Of a DNA stretch of 64,000 nt, positions 25,797 through 36,265 are shown piece by piece (the first letter of the stretch is position 1; every line of letters starts with the position of its first letter). The stretch lies in assembly GCF_016904945.1 (NCBI RefSeq), contig NZ_JADIKF010000035.1, positions 186,001 through 250,000 on the forward strand. The letters run 5' to 3'. The DNA is from Dyella mobilis (GTDB lineage Bacteria; Pseudomonadota; Gammaproteobacteria; Xanthomonadales; Rhodanobacteraceae). The notes under the pieces were generated by a model. The model was not told the DNA's origin, did not search any database, and was given only the letters and a program-made list of their open reading frames with translations. A program made the position numbers and the translations under genes.

Positions 25797-27344
25797 ATGA
25801 ATCACCCCAACACGTTGAGAACCCCTGACCCACGACAAAATCCCACTCCAAAAAGCGGCAAAACGGAACGCCAACACCCATCACCGTTGACCACGGCACC
25901 CGCCGTCGCCGACAACGACGTGACTGAAAAAATATTGTTCGTCACTTCCGAAATGAAGGATTTCATCAAGGCTGGCGGCCTTGGCGACGTCTCCGCGGCA
26001 TTGCCGCGCGCACTCTCGAAGAATCACGACATTCGCGTACTGCTTCCCGGCTATCGCGCCGTACTGACATCGGGAGCGCACCTGAAGAAGGTCGGCCACA
26101 CCCGCAAGCGCGGCGTGTTGCCGGCCTGCGACATAGCCGAACTGGTTACCGAGGATGGTTTGCACATCCTGGTGGTTTGCAACGATGCCTTGTTCAACCG
26201 CGAAGGCTCGCCCTACGTGGATGCCCACGGCGAGGGTTGGCAAGATAACGACGTGCGGTTTGCAACGCTTTCATCGGTTGCCGCAGATATCGCCAGCGGC
26301 CATGCAAACCTCGCCTGGCGCCCTGACCTGCTGCATCTCAACGACTGGACCTGCGCATTGGCAGCCTGCTACCTGGATTGGCGGCACGAAACGGTGCCGA
26401 GCGTGTTGACCATCCACAACCTTGCCTATCAAGGCGTGTTTCCGGAATCCGCCGCGCGGCGGATCGGCTTGCCGGACAAGGCCTCCGAATTGGATTTTCA
26501 CGGCAGCGTGTCGTTCCTTCGCGGCGGGATGGTGCGCGCGGACTGCCTCACTACGGTCAGCGACAGCTACGCGCAACAAATTGTCGGCCCCGTATACGGC
26601 TGCGGCATGGACCGGCTGTTGGCTCGGCGTCGCAACGAGGGCCGCCTGGTCGGCATTCTCAATGGCATCGATCCGGACTGGAATCCGCTGCACGACTCCG
26701 CCCTGCCGGCGCCCTTCTCGATCGGTCAATGGGACAAGCGCAGGCAAAACACCGCCGACCTGCGCGAGGAACTCGGCCTGCAGGCCATTCCCGGCCCACT
26801 GTTCGTGTTCGTGTCGCGCATGGTGCATCAGAAAGGTTTGGACCTGGTCTGCGAGGCGGCACCGCAGATCATCGCCGCCGGCGGACAGCTCGCACTGATC
26901 GGTCGAGGCGAGCCGATGTACGAGCGCATGGCCAGCATGCTGGCGCGGCGTTTTCCCGGGCGGGTCTCCACCCACATCGGCTTCGACGAAGCCCTTGCCC
27001 ACCGCATGTTTGCCGGGGCCGACTTTCTGTTGATGCCATCGCGCTACGAACCGTGCGGACTCAGCCAGATGTACGCGCAGGCTTACGGCTGCTTGCCGAT
27101 TGCTCACGCTACCGGCGGGCTGATCGATACGATCGAGGACGGCGTGTCGGGGCTGCTGTTCGAACACGCGCGGGTCTGCGACCTGCGCAGCTGCTTGCAA
27201 CGCGCGTTCCGCATTTACGCCGAGCCGTTGCTGCTGGATGCGATGCGCGGCGCGGCGATGCTGGAGAAACACGGCTGGAGCCACTCCGGCCAGCAATACA
27301 CCAGCCTCTATCGCCAGCTGTGTGCGCACAAGGCGGCCGCATGA
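25797..27344 (+). CDS. glgA: Glycogen synthase (GT5), first gene of glycogen/trehalose operon
   Basis: 515 residues. Transfers glucose from ADP-glucose to the non-reducing end of alpha-1,4-glucan in the cytoplasm. The N-terminal motif [20 protein letters not shown] includes the KxGG nucleotide-sugar site (Lys58). The C-terminal domain has [18 protein letters not shown] and [17 protein letters not shown] followed by [10 protein letters not shown]. The ATG start with AGGA upstream gives a 41-residue Pro/Thr-rich extension before the usual first residues; GTG 25920 would give a normal-length protein but has no good ribosome-binding site. Its stop overlaps the glgB start by four bases (ATGA). Confidence 0.95.
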   Translation: MNHPNTLRTPDPRQNPTPKSGKTERQHPSPLTTAPAVADNDVTEKILFVTSEMKDFIKAGGLGDVSAALPRALSKNHDIRVLLPGYRAVLTSGAHLKKVGHTRKRGVLPACDIAELVTEDGLHILVVCNDALFNREGSPYVDAHGEGWQDNDVRFATLSSVAADIASGHANLAWRPDLLHLNDWTCALAACYLDWRHETVPSVLTIHNLAYQGVFPESAARRIGLPDKASELDFHGSVSFLRGGMVRADCLTTVSDSYAQQIVGPVYGCGMDRLLARRRNEGRLVGILNGIDPDWNPLHDSALPAPFSIGQWDKRRQNTADLREELGLQAIPGPLFVFVSRMVHQKGLDLVCEAAPQIIAAGGQLALIGRGEPMYERMASMLARRFPGRVSTHIGFDEALAHRMFAGADFLLMPSRYEPCGLSQMYAQAYGCLPIAHATGGLIDTIEDGVSGLLFEHARVCDLRSCLQRAFRIYAEPLLLDAMRGAAMLEKHGWSHSGQQYTSLYRQLCAHKAAA

Positions 27345-29569
27345 GAGTGGCAGTCGACCATCGCGTCAGTGCGCCGCCCCCGCACGAAGAGGTATTCCCC
27401 GCCGACATTGTCGAGGCGCTAGACCGCGGCCGTTGCTTGGTGCCGTTCGAATGGCTAGGCCTGCACGAGCGCAACGGAAACTGGTGGATTGCCCTGGTCG
27501 CGCACGGTGCAGGGTCGGTAGAGATTCTCGTCAAAGGCAGCGAGGCCCCGGTGCCGGCGCGGCGACTGGCGGAGGGCGTGTTCGCCGCTCGCCTCGCCGC
27601 GAAACCGGCGGACTATCGACTGCGCCTGCGTTGGCCGCAGGGCATCGAAACTACCGCCGATCCTTACCGGTTCGGACCCCTGCTATCGGAGGAGACGCTA
27701 CAAGCCTTTCAGCGAGGGCAATTGCACAAACTTGCCGGCGTGCTGGGGGCGCAGCGGTGCGAAGTCGGCGATGTCGCTGGCGTGCATTTTTCGGTGTGGG
27801 CGCCCAACGCGCGGCGCGTGTCGGTGGTCGGCGACTTCAATCGCTGGGACGGCAGGCGCCACGTGATGCGCCAGCATGCCGATGCGGGCATCTGGGAAAT
27901 CTTCATTCCTTACGTGGAAGCCGGCGCGGCCTACAAATTCGAATTGCTCGGCCAGCATGGCCAGTTGTTGCCGCTGAAAGCCGATCCCTGCGCCAAGCAG
28001 ACCGAGTGCCCGCCGGCATCCGCCTCGGTGGTGGCGTCCCCGTTGTGGCACGCGTGGCACGACGGGTCGTGGCTGGCTCGTCGCCGCACGCTGCCTTTCG
28101 AAACAGCACCTTTGTCCATCTACGAAGTTCATGCACCCTCGTGGCAACGCGATGACGAAGGCGGCCGGCTGGATTGGGATGCGCTGGCGAAGCGGTTGAT
28201 TCCCTATGTGCAGGATCAGAATTTCACGCACATCGAGTTTCTGCCAGTTAACGAATACCCCTTCGGCGGATCGTGGGGCTATCAGCCCACCGCCATGTAC
28301 GCGCCCACGGCACGCCTCGGCAGTCCGGATGCGTTTGCGCGCTTCGTCGATTCGTGCCACGTGGCAGGTATCGGCGTCATCGTCGATTGGGTCAGCGCGC
28401 ACTTCCCAGCCGATGAACACGGGTTGCGCGCTTTCGACGGTACGCCCCTGTATGAGCATGGCGATCCGCGCGAAGGCTACCACCAGGATTGGCACACCCT
28501 GATCTACAACTACGGGCGGACGGAAGTGCGCCAGTATCTGATCGGTAGCGCTTTGGCGTGGATCGATCGCTTTCACGTGGATGGTCTTCGCGTGGACGCC
28601 GTCGCCAGCATGCTTTATCGCGACTACAGCCGGGCCGAGGGCGAATGGATTCCCAACGAGCATGGCGGTCGCGAAAACCTCGAAGCCGTAACGTTTCTGC
28701 GCGACCTGAACAAGCTGATCAGCGAGGAGCACCCGGGCGTTCTGGTCATGGCGGAAGAATCCACCGCATGGCCCGGCGTTACGGAAAAACCCGAACGAGG
28801 CGGCCTTGGCTTCGCCTTCAAATGGAACATGGGCTGGATGCACGATGCGCTGGGCTACATCGGCCGGGATCCGCTGTTCCGGCGCTACCACCACGACGAA
28901 CTCACCTTCAGCCTGGTCTATGCGTGGTCGGAGAAGTTCGTACTGCCGCTGTCGCACGACGAAGTGGTGCACGGCAAGGGTTCGCTGATTTCACGCATGC
29001 CGGGCGACCGCTGGCAGAAATTCGCCAACCTGCGCGCGTTCTACGGCTTCACCTGGGGCCATCCAGGCAAGAAGCTGTTGTTCATGGGGAGCGAGTTTGC
29101 CCAATGGAACGAGTGGCACCACGATCGCGCGCTCGACTGGCATCTGCTTGAAGACCCCTTGCACGTGGGCGTGCAGCGGTTGATCAGCGATCTCAACCGA
29201 TTGCTTTATCACGAGCCCGCGCTGCATCGCTGCGACCACCAGCCTGAAGGATTTTCCTGGGCGGTGGCCGACGACACGCACAGCTCGGTGTTCGCCTTTC
29301 TCCGCTACGGAGGCGAAGGAGCGGCACCGCTGCTGGTGGTCTGCAATTTCACGCCGCAGGTGCGCAAGGATTACCGCATCGGGGTACCGGAAGCCGGCCC
29401 GTGGCGCGAGCTGTGCAACACCGACAGCAGCTATTACGGCGGCTCCAACGTGGGCAATGGCGGCGAAGTCTGCACCGAACAGATCCCCTGCCGCGGGCAT
29501 CGGCACTCGCTCAACCTGTGCCTGCCCCCATTGGCGACACTGATCCTGAGGGCGGAGGGCAATCACTGA
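27341..29569 (+). CDS. glgB: 1,4-alpha-glucan branching enzyme
   Basis: 742 residues, full length for the long form with two N-terminal CBM48-like domains (about 1-115 and 130-235; [20 protein letters not shown]). The GH13 triad is visible: nucleophile Asp419 in [12 protein letters not shown], acid Glu472 in [11 protein letters not shown] and Asp540 in [11 protein letters not shown]. It moves alpha-1,4 oligosaccharides to alpha-1,6 positions on glycogen. ATGA overlap with glgA and one-base overlap (TGATG) with treZ show translational coupling. Confidence 0.96.
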   Translation: MRVAVDHRVSAPPPHEEVFPADIVEALDRGRCLVPFEWLGLHERNGNWWIALVAHGAGSVEILVKGSEAPVPARRLAEGVFAARLAAKPADYRLRLRWPQGIETTADPYRFGPLLSEETLQAFQRGQLHKLAGVLGAQRCEVGDVAGVHFSVWAPNARRVSVVGDFNRWDGRRHVMRQHADAGIWEIFIPYVEAGAAYKFELLGQHGQLLPLKADPCAKQTECPPASASVVASPLWHAWHDGSWLARRRTLPFETAPLSIYEVHAPSWQRDDEGGRLDWDALAKRLIPYVQDQNFTHIEFLPVNEYPFGGSWGYQPTAMYAPTARLGSPDAFARFVDSCHVAGIGVIVDWVSAHFPADEHGLRAFDGTPLYEHGDPREGYHQDWHTLIYNYGRTEVRQYLIGSALAWIDRFHVDGLRVDAVASMLYRDYSRAEGEWIPNEHGGRENLEAVTFLRDLNKLISEEHPGVLVMAEESTAWPGVTEKPERGGLGFAFKWNMGWMHDALGYIGRDPLFRRYHHDELTFSLVYAWSEKFVLPLSHDEVVHGKGSLISRMPGDRWQKFANLRAFYGFTWGHPGKKLLFMGSEFAQWNEWHHDRALDWHLLEDPLHVGVQRLISDLNRLLYHEPALHRCDHQPEGFSWAVADDTHSSVFAFLRYGGEGAAPLLVVCNFTPQVRKDYRIGVPEAGPWRELCNTDSSYYGGSNVGNGGEVCTEQIPCRGHRHSLNLCLPPLATLILRAEGNH

Positions 29570-31365
29570 TGGATATCGCTCGCGCGGAAGACATCGCCGT
29601 CGGGCTCGGCAGCACGTATGGCGCCATCGTGATCGATGCGGTACACGTGCGATTTTGCCTGTGGGCGCCAGATGCCGAACGGGTCGACCTGGTGATCGGC
29701 CACGTGCTGCATCCCATGCTTCCCGACAGCGATGGCAACTACACGCTGATTGTCCAGGCCAAGGCCGGCACCAGCTACTGTTATCTGATCAACGGCGAAC
29801 ATCGCATTCCCGATCCGGCCTCGCGTGCACAACCGGCAGGCGTGCACTGCGCCAGCGTGGTGGCCGATCCTTCGGACTACCTCTGGCAGCAAAGCGATTG
29901 GCAAGGCCTGCCCTGGCATCGCGCGATCATCTGCGAGCTGCACGTCGGTGCCATGGGTGGTTTCGACGGCGTGCGCCAATTGCTCCCGCGCCTGGCAGCC
30001 TGCGGCTATACGGCGATCGAACTGATGCCGATCGGCTCGTTCGAAGGCGAACGCAACTGGGGCTACGACGGCGTGTTGCCCTATGCGCCGGATGCAAGCT
30101 ACGGCACGCCCGCCTCCTTGAAGGCGATGATCGACGAAGCCCATCGTCTCGGCCTGGCGGTGATTCTGGACGTGGTCTACAACCATTTCGGCCCGGTCGG
30201 CAATTACCTGCCGTTGTACGCCTCCCTCTTCTTTCGGCCGGAACTGCAGACGCCATGGGGCGCGGCCATCGATTTTCGCAAACCGCAAGTCGCCCGTTAT
30301 TTCATCGACAACGCGCTGATGTGGCTGCATGACTACCGCTTCGACGGACTGCGCCTCGATGCCGTGCACGCGATCAAGCCGAAGACCTTTCTCGACGAAC
30401 TGGGCAGCGCGATACGCAAATCCTGCGCAGCGGGGCGCGAGGTGTTCCTGATCGTCGAGAACGAAGCCAATCGCGCGGGCTTGCTGCGCGCCGATTACGA
30501 CGCGCAGTGGAACGACGACGCACACAATGCACTGCACGTCATGCTCACCGGCGAGCACGAGGGCTATTACGCGGATTTTCAAGCCGATCCCACCGACAGC
30601 GTGGCCTGCGCGCTGAGCGAGGGCTTCGTATTCCAGGGACAACCCGATCGCCGCGGCATCAGGCGCGGCGAACCCAGCCGCGACCTGGCGCCGGCTTCGT
30701 TCGTGCTGTTCCTGCAAAACCACGATCAGATCGGCAATCGGCCGATGGGCGAGCGGCTTGCCAGCCTGATCGCGGAAGACGACCTGCGCGCGGTGACCGT
30801 GCTGGCAGCGCTAAGCCCGATGGTGCCGCTGTTCTTCATGGGCGAAGAATGGGGTTGCCGCACGCCGTTTTTCTATTTCACCGATTATCAGGATGAATTG
30901 GCCGAACGGGTGCGCGAAGGACGCCGGCGGGAGTTCGCGCATTTTTCCGGCTTCACCGATCCGGCCAGCCGCCTGCTCATCCCCGACCCCAATGCCGAAG
31001 GCACGTTCGAAGCCTCCGTGCCGCGGGTTGAAAACCCTACGCTGGCACGCACCTGGATACGCTGGTTCGAGCATTTGCTGTACCTGCGCAAGGAGCATCT
31101 TTGCGGCCGCCTGGCGCTCAGTCGTTCCCTGGGTACCACGGTGCTGGCCGAACGCGCCCTGCTTGCGCGATGGCGTCTTGCAGACGGATGCATCTGGGAG
31201 ATCGCGCTCAACGTATCGCCGCGCGACGTAGCCTGGCATCGCAGCGACGGTGCGCGAATCATCTGGTCCGAGCCGCCCGATGCCGCTGGGCGACAGGAAA
31301 TCCTGCCCGCCCACTCTGCCATGGTGTTGGCAAGCGAGATGCGCGATGACGACTTTGACGCTTGA
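29569..31365 (+). CDS. treZ: Malto-oligosyltrehalose trehalohydrolase
   Basis: 598 residues. Hydrolyses the bond next to the terminal trehalosyl group made by TreY, releasing trehalose. An N-terminal CBM48-like domain (YGAIVIDAVHVRFCLWAPDA) precedes the GH13 barrel: nucleophile Asp264 in DGLRLDAVHAI, acid Glu297 in LIVENEANRAG, Asp386 in LQNHDQIGNRP. RNWGYDGVLPYAPDASYGTP is the TreZ-style substrate-loop motif. The gene overlaps glgB by one base and malQ by 20 bases. Confidence 0.95.
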   Translation: MDIARAEDIAVGLGSTYGAIVIDAVHVRFCLWAPDAERVDLVIGHVLHPMLPDSDGNYTLIVQAKAGTSYCYLINGEHRIPDPASRAQPAGVHCASVVADPSDYLWQQSDWQGLPWHRAIICELHVGAMGGFDGVRQLLPRLAACGYTAIELMPIGSFEGERNWGYDGVLPYAPDASYGTPASLKAMIDEAHRLGLAVILDVVYNHFGPVGNYLPLYASLFFRPELQTPWGAAIDFRKPQVARYFIDNALMWLHDYRFDGLRLDAVHAIKPKTFLDELGSAIRKSCAAGREVFLIVENEANRAGLLRADYDAQWNDDAHNALHVMLTGEHEGYYADFQADPTDSVACALSEGFVFQGQPDRRGIRRGEPSRDLAPASFVLFLQNHDQIGNRPMGERLASLIAEDDLRAVTVLAALSPMVPLFFMGEEWGCRTPFFYFTDYQDELAERVREGRRREFAHFSGFTDPASRLLIPDPNAEGTFEASVPRVENPTLARTWIRWFEHLLYLRKEHLCGRLALSRSLGTTVLAERALLARWRLADGCIWEIALNVSPRDVAWHRSDGARIIWSEPPDAAGRQEILPAHSAMVLASEMRDDDFDA

Positions 31366-33355
31366 AGCACGCGCACACGCGGCCGGCATCGAAACCCATT
31401 GGGTGGATGCCTACGGCGCGGCGCAGGAGCTTGCGGGCAGCACTATCGAAAGTCTGCTCGATGCCATGCGCTGGCCCTCGACCGACGCGTCATCCTGGCC
31501 ACGCAGCTCATACCACCGCCACGCCTGCCCGGCTGGCGCGTCCAGCATGGTGACGGCCGACGCGGGTGGCACCGCACGGTTGCCGCTCGCGCCGGGGCAT
31601 TCGTTGCCGGCAATCCTGCGCGACGAAACGGGTACCGAGCACGCGTTGCGGGTGGACGAGCAAGGCTGCTTCCAGGCACCGCATCGTTACGGCTATTACG
31701 AGCTTCACTATGGAACCGGCAGCTTGCAACTGGCGGTGGCGCCGTCACGTTGCTATGGCGTCGTGGATCGAATGCCAGCCGATCCGCCGCGCAGTTGGGG
31801 ACTTGCCACCCAGGTTTATTCGTTGCGCCGCGATGGCGATGGCGGGCTCGGCGACAGCAGCGCCGTGGCCGACCTGGCCCGCTCGGTGGGCCGATCCGGC
31901 GGCGATGCACTGGCCATGAGTCCAATGCACGCGGTCAAGCGAACCGCGGCGGCATATAGCCCCTACACACCTTCGCATCGCCAGTTTCTCGACTGGGTCT
32001 ATGCCGACCCCGCTCAGGTACTGGGCGAGCAGGCTGTGCGCGATGCGTTTGAGCAGGCCGGGATAGCCGCCGAATGGGAACGCGCGCAAAACACCACGCT
32101 GGTGGATTGGCCGGTCGCGTACGCATTGCGGCGCATCTTGTGGCAACAGTTGTATTGGCATTTCGAGCTGGAGCCGCACGGATTGCACGACGACCTCGAG
32201 ATGTTTGCCACCCGCGGCGGCGAACTCTTGCGCACGCACGCAAGAATGGTCGCGCGCGAGGTGTTGCGCACGGCGCAGCTCAATGATCCGCAATCGATGT
32301 CCGCCAGTGCCATTCCCGAAGCCTTCCGCGCCGAGCAGGCCTTTGAAATCTTCGCGCAATGGCTGGCTGCGCGCTGCTGGCAGAAGACGCAACAAATCGC
32401 CCTGGAAGCCGGGCAGCACATCGGCCTGATCTGGGATCTTGCCGTCGGTTGCGATCCTGCCGGCAGCGAAGCGTGGGCTTATCGCGATTGCCTGCTGGAA
32501 GGCATGGAGCTGGGCGCACCGCCGGATGCCTTCAACGCCGACGGCCAATCCTGGGGCATCACCACCTTCTCGCCCTGGGGCTTGAAAGCATCGGGCTTTC
32601 GTCCGTTCATCGAATTGCTGCGCGCAAACATGCACCGCGGCGGCGGCTTGCGCATCGATCACGTAAGCAGCCTTTATCGCTTGTGGGTGATGCCGCAGGG
32701 CCTGGCCGCGCAAAGAGGGGGTTACTTGCGCTATCCCTTCGAAGACCTGTTGCGGCTGCTCGCGCTGGAATCGTGGCGCAACCAGTGCGTGGTGATCGGC
32801 GAGGACCTCGGCACCATTCCCGCAGGCTTGCGCGATACGCTGGCCGCACGCGGCGTGCTCGGCACCGACGTATTGTTGTTCATGCGTAACGCCGAGGGCG
32901 ACTTCCTGCCACCTTCGCAATGGCGGCAACAGGCGGTCGCCACGACAACCACCCACGACCTTCCCCCTCTGCTTGGCTGGCGTGCCGCGCTCGACATCGA
33001 ACAGCGCGCGCGCGTACAAGGCTGGCCGGACAGCCTGCGACTGGACCGGCAGAAGGAGCGCCAGTCCAGCGTGGAAAAGCTCGATCTCGCACTGTTGCAA
33101 TGGCAGCAGCAACGCACTACGGGAATACCTGGACTCGGCAACCAGGTGTGCATGGATTACGTGCTCGACACACCGGCACAACTGGCACTGATTCCCATTG
33201 AAGACGTGCTTGGCCGCAGTGAACAGCCCAATCTCCCCGGCACCGTGCACGGTTACCCGAACTGGCGCCATCGCCTGCCGGCGGCGAGCGAGCAAACCCT
33301 GCAGTCGGTACTGCATCGCATCGACCAGCGGCAGCCTGGAGCGCGGACCTCATGA
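31346..33355 (+). CDS. malQ: 4-alpha-glucanotransferase (amylomaltase, GH77)
   Basis: 669 residues. Transfers alpha-1,4-glucan segments between maltodextrins, here probably recycling the short chains left by debranching. The N-terminus LTLEARAHAAGIETHWVDAYG and YSPYTPSHRQFLDWVYAD are MalQ-like. Catalytic motifs are GLRIDHVSSLYRLW (nucleophile Asp438), VVIGEDLGTIP (acid) and TTTTHDLPPLLGW (second Asp). ATG 31346 lies inside the treZ 3' end, a 20-base overlap; the stop overlaps the treY start (ATGA). Confidence 0.93.
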   Translation: MTTLTLEARAHAAGIETHWVDAYGAAQELAGSTIESLLDAMRWPSTDASSWPRSSYHRHACPAGASSMVTADAGGTARLPLAPGHSLPAILRDETGTEHALRVDEQGCFQAPHRYGYYELHYGTGSLQLAVAPSRCYGVVDRMPADPPRSWGLATQVYSLRRDGDGGLGDSSAVADLARSVGRSGGDALAMSPMHAVKRTAAAYSPYTPSHRQFLDWVYADPAQVLGEQAVRDAFEQAGIAAEWERAQNTTLVDWPVAYALRRILWQQLYWHFELEPHGLHDDLEMFATRGGELLRTHARMVAREVLRTAQLNDPQSMSASAIPEAFRAEQAFEIFAQWLAARCWQKTQQIALEAGQHIGLIWDLAVGCDPAGSEAWAYRDCLLEGMELGAPPDAFNADGQSWGITTFSPWGLKASGFRPFIELLRANMHRGGGLRIDHVSSLYRLWVMPQGLAAQRGGYLRYPFEDLLRLLALESWRNQCVVIGEDLGTIPAGLRDTLAARGVLGTDVLLFMRNAEGDFLPPSQWRQQAVATTTTHDLPPLLGWRAALDIEQRARVQGWPDSLRLDRQKERQSSVEKLDLALLQWQQQRTTGIPGLGNQVCMDYVLDTPAQLALIPIEDVLGRSEQPNLPGTVHGYPNWRHRLPAASEQTLQSVLHRIDQRQPGARTS

Positions 33356-36081
33356 CGGTCCTGCGCGCCACCGTGCGCCTGCAACTGAACCGCGACTTCG
33401 ACTTCGCCGCCGCAGCCGCCGAGGTGCCGTACTTCGCGGCGCTCGGCCTTTCGCACATTTATCTGTCGCCGATCGCCATGGCGCGCCCGGGCTCGACCCA
33501 CGGCTACGACGTGATCGATCCGGCAATCGTCAATCCCGAACTCGGTGGCGAGGCCGGGCTGGCCGCCTTGGTCGATCAGCTACATGCCCACGACATGGGC
33601 GCGATCCTGGACATCGTCCCCAATCACCTGGCCGCCGATCTCGCCAATCTATGGTGGAACGACGTGCTGGCACACGGCGAGGCCGGCACCTATGCCGGCT
33701 ACTTCGACATCGAGTGGAACGCGCCGGAAGCCGAAGGGAAGTTGTGGCTGCCATGGCTGGATGTGCCGCTGGAGCAGGCCCTGGAAAACCGGCGTTGCGT
33801 ACTCGCGCGACACACCGGCGGCGTCGGCCTGGGCCTTTGGTTGGACGAAGACGCGTTGCCTGTTTCCGAACGCAGCCTGCAATGGCTGTTCGAGCACGCA
33901 GGCATCGAACTTCCGCTTGCTGCCGGCGGCCGGTTGTTCGACGCCGTCAGGCTGCACGTGCAGGACGAGCCGAATCAGGCCTCCCTCGACCAGGCGATAT
34001 CGGCTATCAATGCGGACACCGGCCTGATACGGGAATTCCTTGACCTGCAGCATTACCACCTGGGCCGCTGGCGTGACAGCGGCCAGCAGCTCAACTATCG
34101 CCGCTTCTTCGACATTCATTCCCTCGCCGGCTTGCGCATGGAACGCGACGAGGTTTTCGATGCGGTGCACGCCCTGCCCTTGCGCCTGATCGAGAACGGT
34201 TCGATCGACGGCTTGCGCATCGACCACATCGACGGACTGGCCCAGCCGGGACACTACCTGCGCCGCCTGCGGGAACGCGTGGATCAGTGTTCGCAGCGGG
34301 ACCTGCAACGACACGTCACCCTGCACGTGGAAAAAATCCTCGCTGCGGGCGAAAAATTGCCCGATGACTGGCCGGTGGATGGCACCACCGGTTACGACTT
34401 CATGCAACAGCTTGGTTCGCTGTTACACGACCCGATTGGTTATGCCGAACTCTGCGATGCATGGTCCACGCTGATCGGCCGCCCTGCCGATTTTGCGCAG
34501 GAAGAACTCACCGCCCGGCAGTACGTGCTCAGCACTTCGCTCGCAGCCGAACTTTCGCGCTGTACGCGGCGCTTTCGCGAACTGGCCACGGCGCTTGATG
34601 ACGACCGGGATGCGGAGGGAGTGCCCCGGGCTGCGGATACGGTGCGCGATGCACTGCACGATGTGCTGGCGGAGATGCCGGTGTACCGCAGCTACCTCGG
34701 CGACGACACGATCACCGCAACGGACCGGCAAGTGCTCGACCGTGCCTTTGCGCGGGCTGAAAAAGATGCGCCGCCGGACGACGAGTCCACGCGTGCCACG
34801 ATCAAGCGCCATCTGCTGTTTACCGCTGAAAATACGCCTACACCGGGCCAGACGCGATTTCTTGAGGCATCGCGTTACAGCTTTGAACAACTGTCCAGCG
34901 CGCTCAACGCCAAGGCCGTGGAGGATACGGCGTTCTACCGGCACGGCGTGCTGCTTTCGCGCAATGAAGTCGGCAGCGCGCCCGCGCCGGCAGCGCCGGA
35001 GCCGGAGAGTTTTCATGCGGCCGCCCACGAGCGTGCGCTGCGCTGGCCGCGCTGGCTCCTGGCCACGGCCACGCACGATCACAAGCGAGGGGAGGACACA
35101 CGCGCCAGGCTGGCCGCGCTTGGCGAGCGGCCGCAGGCTTTTCTCGAGGACTTCAACACCCTGTCCAAAGCATTCGGCAGCCGCGCCCAACCTTTTTCCT
35201 TCACCTTGTGGATGCTGCTGCAAACCTTGCTGGCCGCCTGGCCGCTGGACCTGCGCGCAGACGATGCGGCCGGCACGTTGTCGTTCGCCCAGCGCATCAA
35301 GGCGTGGCTGCGCAAGTCGGAACGCGAGGCCAAGCTGCATACGCACTGGACCGCGCCGGACGCGGATTACGAGGGGGCCTGCGACCTGCTGGTCGACGAT
35401 CTGCTACGCGGTGCCGGCTACGCATCCGTGCGCAACGACCTGTGCCGTGCCGCGCACCGGCTCGATGCGGCAGGTGCACTGAATGGGCTGGTCTGCGCAA
35501 CGCTCCATTTCACGGCGCCAGGCGTTCCCGACCTGTACCAGGGCACCGAATATTGGGACCAGTCGCTGGTCGATCCGGACAACCGACGCGCCGTCGATTA
35601 CCACACACGCGCGCAAACGCTGAAGCAGACGCCGGATTTCAGCGCACTGCTGAAGCATTACCGCGACGGCGCCATCAAGCAGCATCTCATCTATCGCTTG
35701 CTGCAATTGCGCAAGGCGTGGCCGGGCCTGTTTGCCGAAGGTACATACCAGCCGATTCCGGCGGCCGGATCGCACAAGCAGCACGTTGTCGCCTTCGCGC
35801 GCAAACTCGGCCATCGGCAGTTGTTCGTGGCAGTACCTCGCCTGTGCTCAAACCACCTGGACCCGTCGGAACGCCCCATGGCCGATCCCGGCTTCTGGCT
35901 GGATACGCGCATCGAGGCTTTCGGCAACGATCCTGCCGGCACCTTTGTCGATGTGTTCACCAGCCGGCAGCACGCCGTAAAGGCGTGGGGTTGGCGAGCC
36001 GGCGACCTGTTTTTCGATTGGCCGGTGGCCGTACTGATTCCTTCGAGTCAAGCCGATGAGTCTCTTGCACTCCCCGGCTGA
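33352..36081 (+). CDS. treY: Malto-oligosyltrehalose synthase
   Basis: 909 residues. Rearranges the reducing-end alpha-1,4 bond of maltodextrin to alpha,alpha-1,1, making maltooligosyl-trehalose for TreZ. The N-terminus RATVRLQLNRDFDFAAAAAEVPYFAALGLSHIYLSPI is typical. Catalytic candidates are Asp291 in GLRIDHIDGL and the glutamate in VEKILAAGEKLP; the C-terminal block has FTAPGVPDLYQGTEYWD and LVDPDNRRAVDY. ATGA overlap with malQ and a 26-base overlap with the DUF2934 gene place it inside the operon. Confidence 0.95.
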   Translation: MTVLRATVRLQLNRDFDFAAAAAEVPYFAALGLSHIYLSPIAMARPGSTHGYDVIDPAIVNPELGGEAGLAALVDQLHAHDMGAILDIVPNHLAADLANLWWNDVLAHGEAGTYAGYFDIEWNAPEAEGKLWLPWLDVPLEQALENRRCVLARHTGGVGLGLWLDEDALPVSERSLQWLFEHAGIELPLAAGGRLFDAVRLHVQDEPNQASLDQAISAINADTGLIREFLDLQHYHLGRWRDSGQQLNYRRFFDIHSLAGLRMERDEVFDAVHALPLRLIENGSIDGLRIDHIDGLAQPGHYLRRLRERVDQCSQRDLQRHVTLHVEKILAAGEKLPDDWPVDGTTGYDFMQQLGSLLHDPIGYAELCDAWSTLIGRPADFAQEELTARQYVLSTSLAAELSRCTRRFRELATALDDDRDAEGVPRAADTVRDALHDVLAEMPVYRSYLGDDTITATDRQVLDRAFARAEKDAPPDDESTRATIKRHLLFTAENTPTPGQTRFLEASRYSFEQLSSALNAKAVEDTAFYRHGVLLSRNEVGSAPAPAAPEPESFHAAAHERALRWPRWLLATATHDHKRGEDTRARLAALGERPQAFLEDFNTLSKAFGSRAQPFSFTLWMLLQTLLAAWPLDLRADDAAGTLSFAQRIKAWLRKSEREAKLHTHWTAPDADYEGACDLLVDDLLRGAGYASVRNDLCRAAHRLDAAGALNGLVCATLHFTAPGVPDLYQGTEYWDQSLVDPDNRRAVDYHTRAQTLKQTPDFSALLKHYRDGAIKQHLIYRLLQLRKAWPGLFAEGTYQPIPAAGSHKQHVVAFARKLGHRQLFVAVPRLCSNHLDPSERPMADPGFWLDTRIEAFGNDPAGTFVDVFTSRQHAVKAWGWRAGDLFFDWPVAVLIPSSQADESLALPG

Positions 36082-36262
36082 GCGGCAACGCCGGATCAGC
36101 GAAATCGCCCATCGCATCTGGGAGTCGGAAGGACGCCCGACCGGCCAGGCGCGCCGCCACTGGCAAATGGCGGAAAAGCTGGTGCAGGCCGAAGAACGCC
36201 AGGCCGCGTTGAAAAAGCCCGCCGATGAGAAGCCGTCCGTTCCTCCCAAGCACAACCCGTAA
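36056..36262 (+). CDS. DUF2934 small protein inside glycogen operon
   Basis: 68 residues. RQRRISEIAHRIWESEGRPTGQARRHWQMAE is the DUF2934 helix-turn-helix-like signature (RIxxxAYxLWExxGRPxGxxxxxWxxAE). The C-terminus is charged and Pro/Lys-rich. It overlaps the treY 3' end by 26 bases and ends four bases before glgX, so it must be co-expressed with both. Function is unknown. Such proteins recur near glycogen genes in proteobacteria as far as I recall, which would suggest a regulatory or scaffolding role. Confidence 0.85.
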   Translation: MSLLHSPAERQRRISEIAHRIWESEGRPTGQARRHWQMAEKLVQAEERQAALKKPADEKPSVPPKHNP

Positions 36263-36265
36263 CCG

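Noticed and set aside
25656..25877. 73-codon minus-strand frame entering the glgA start
   Set aside because: It overlaps the glgA N-terminus and promoter region and has no supporting motif.
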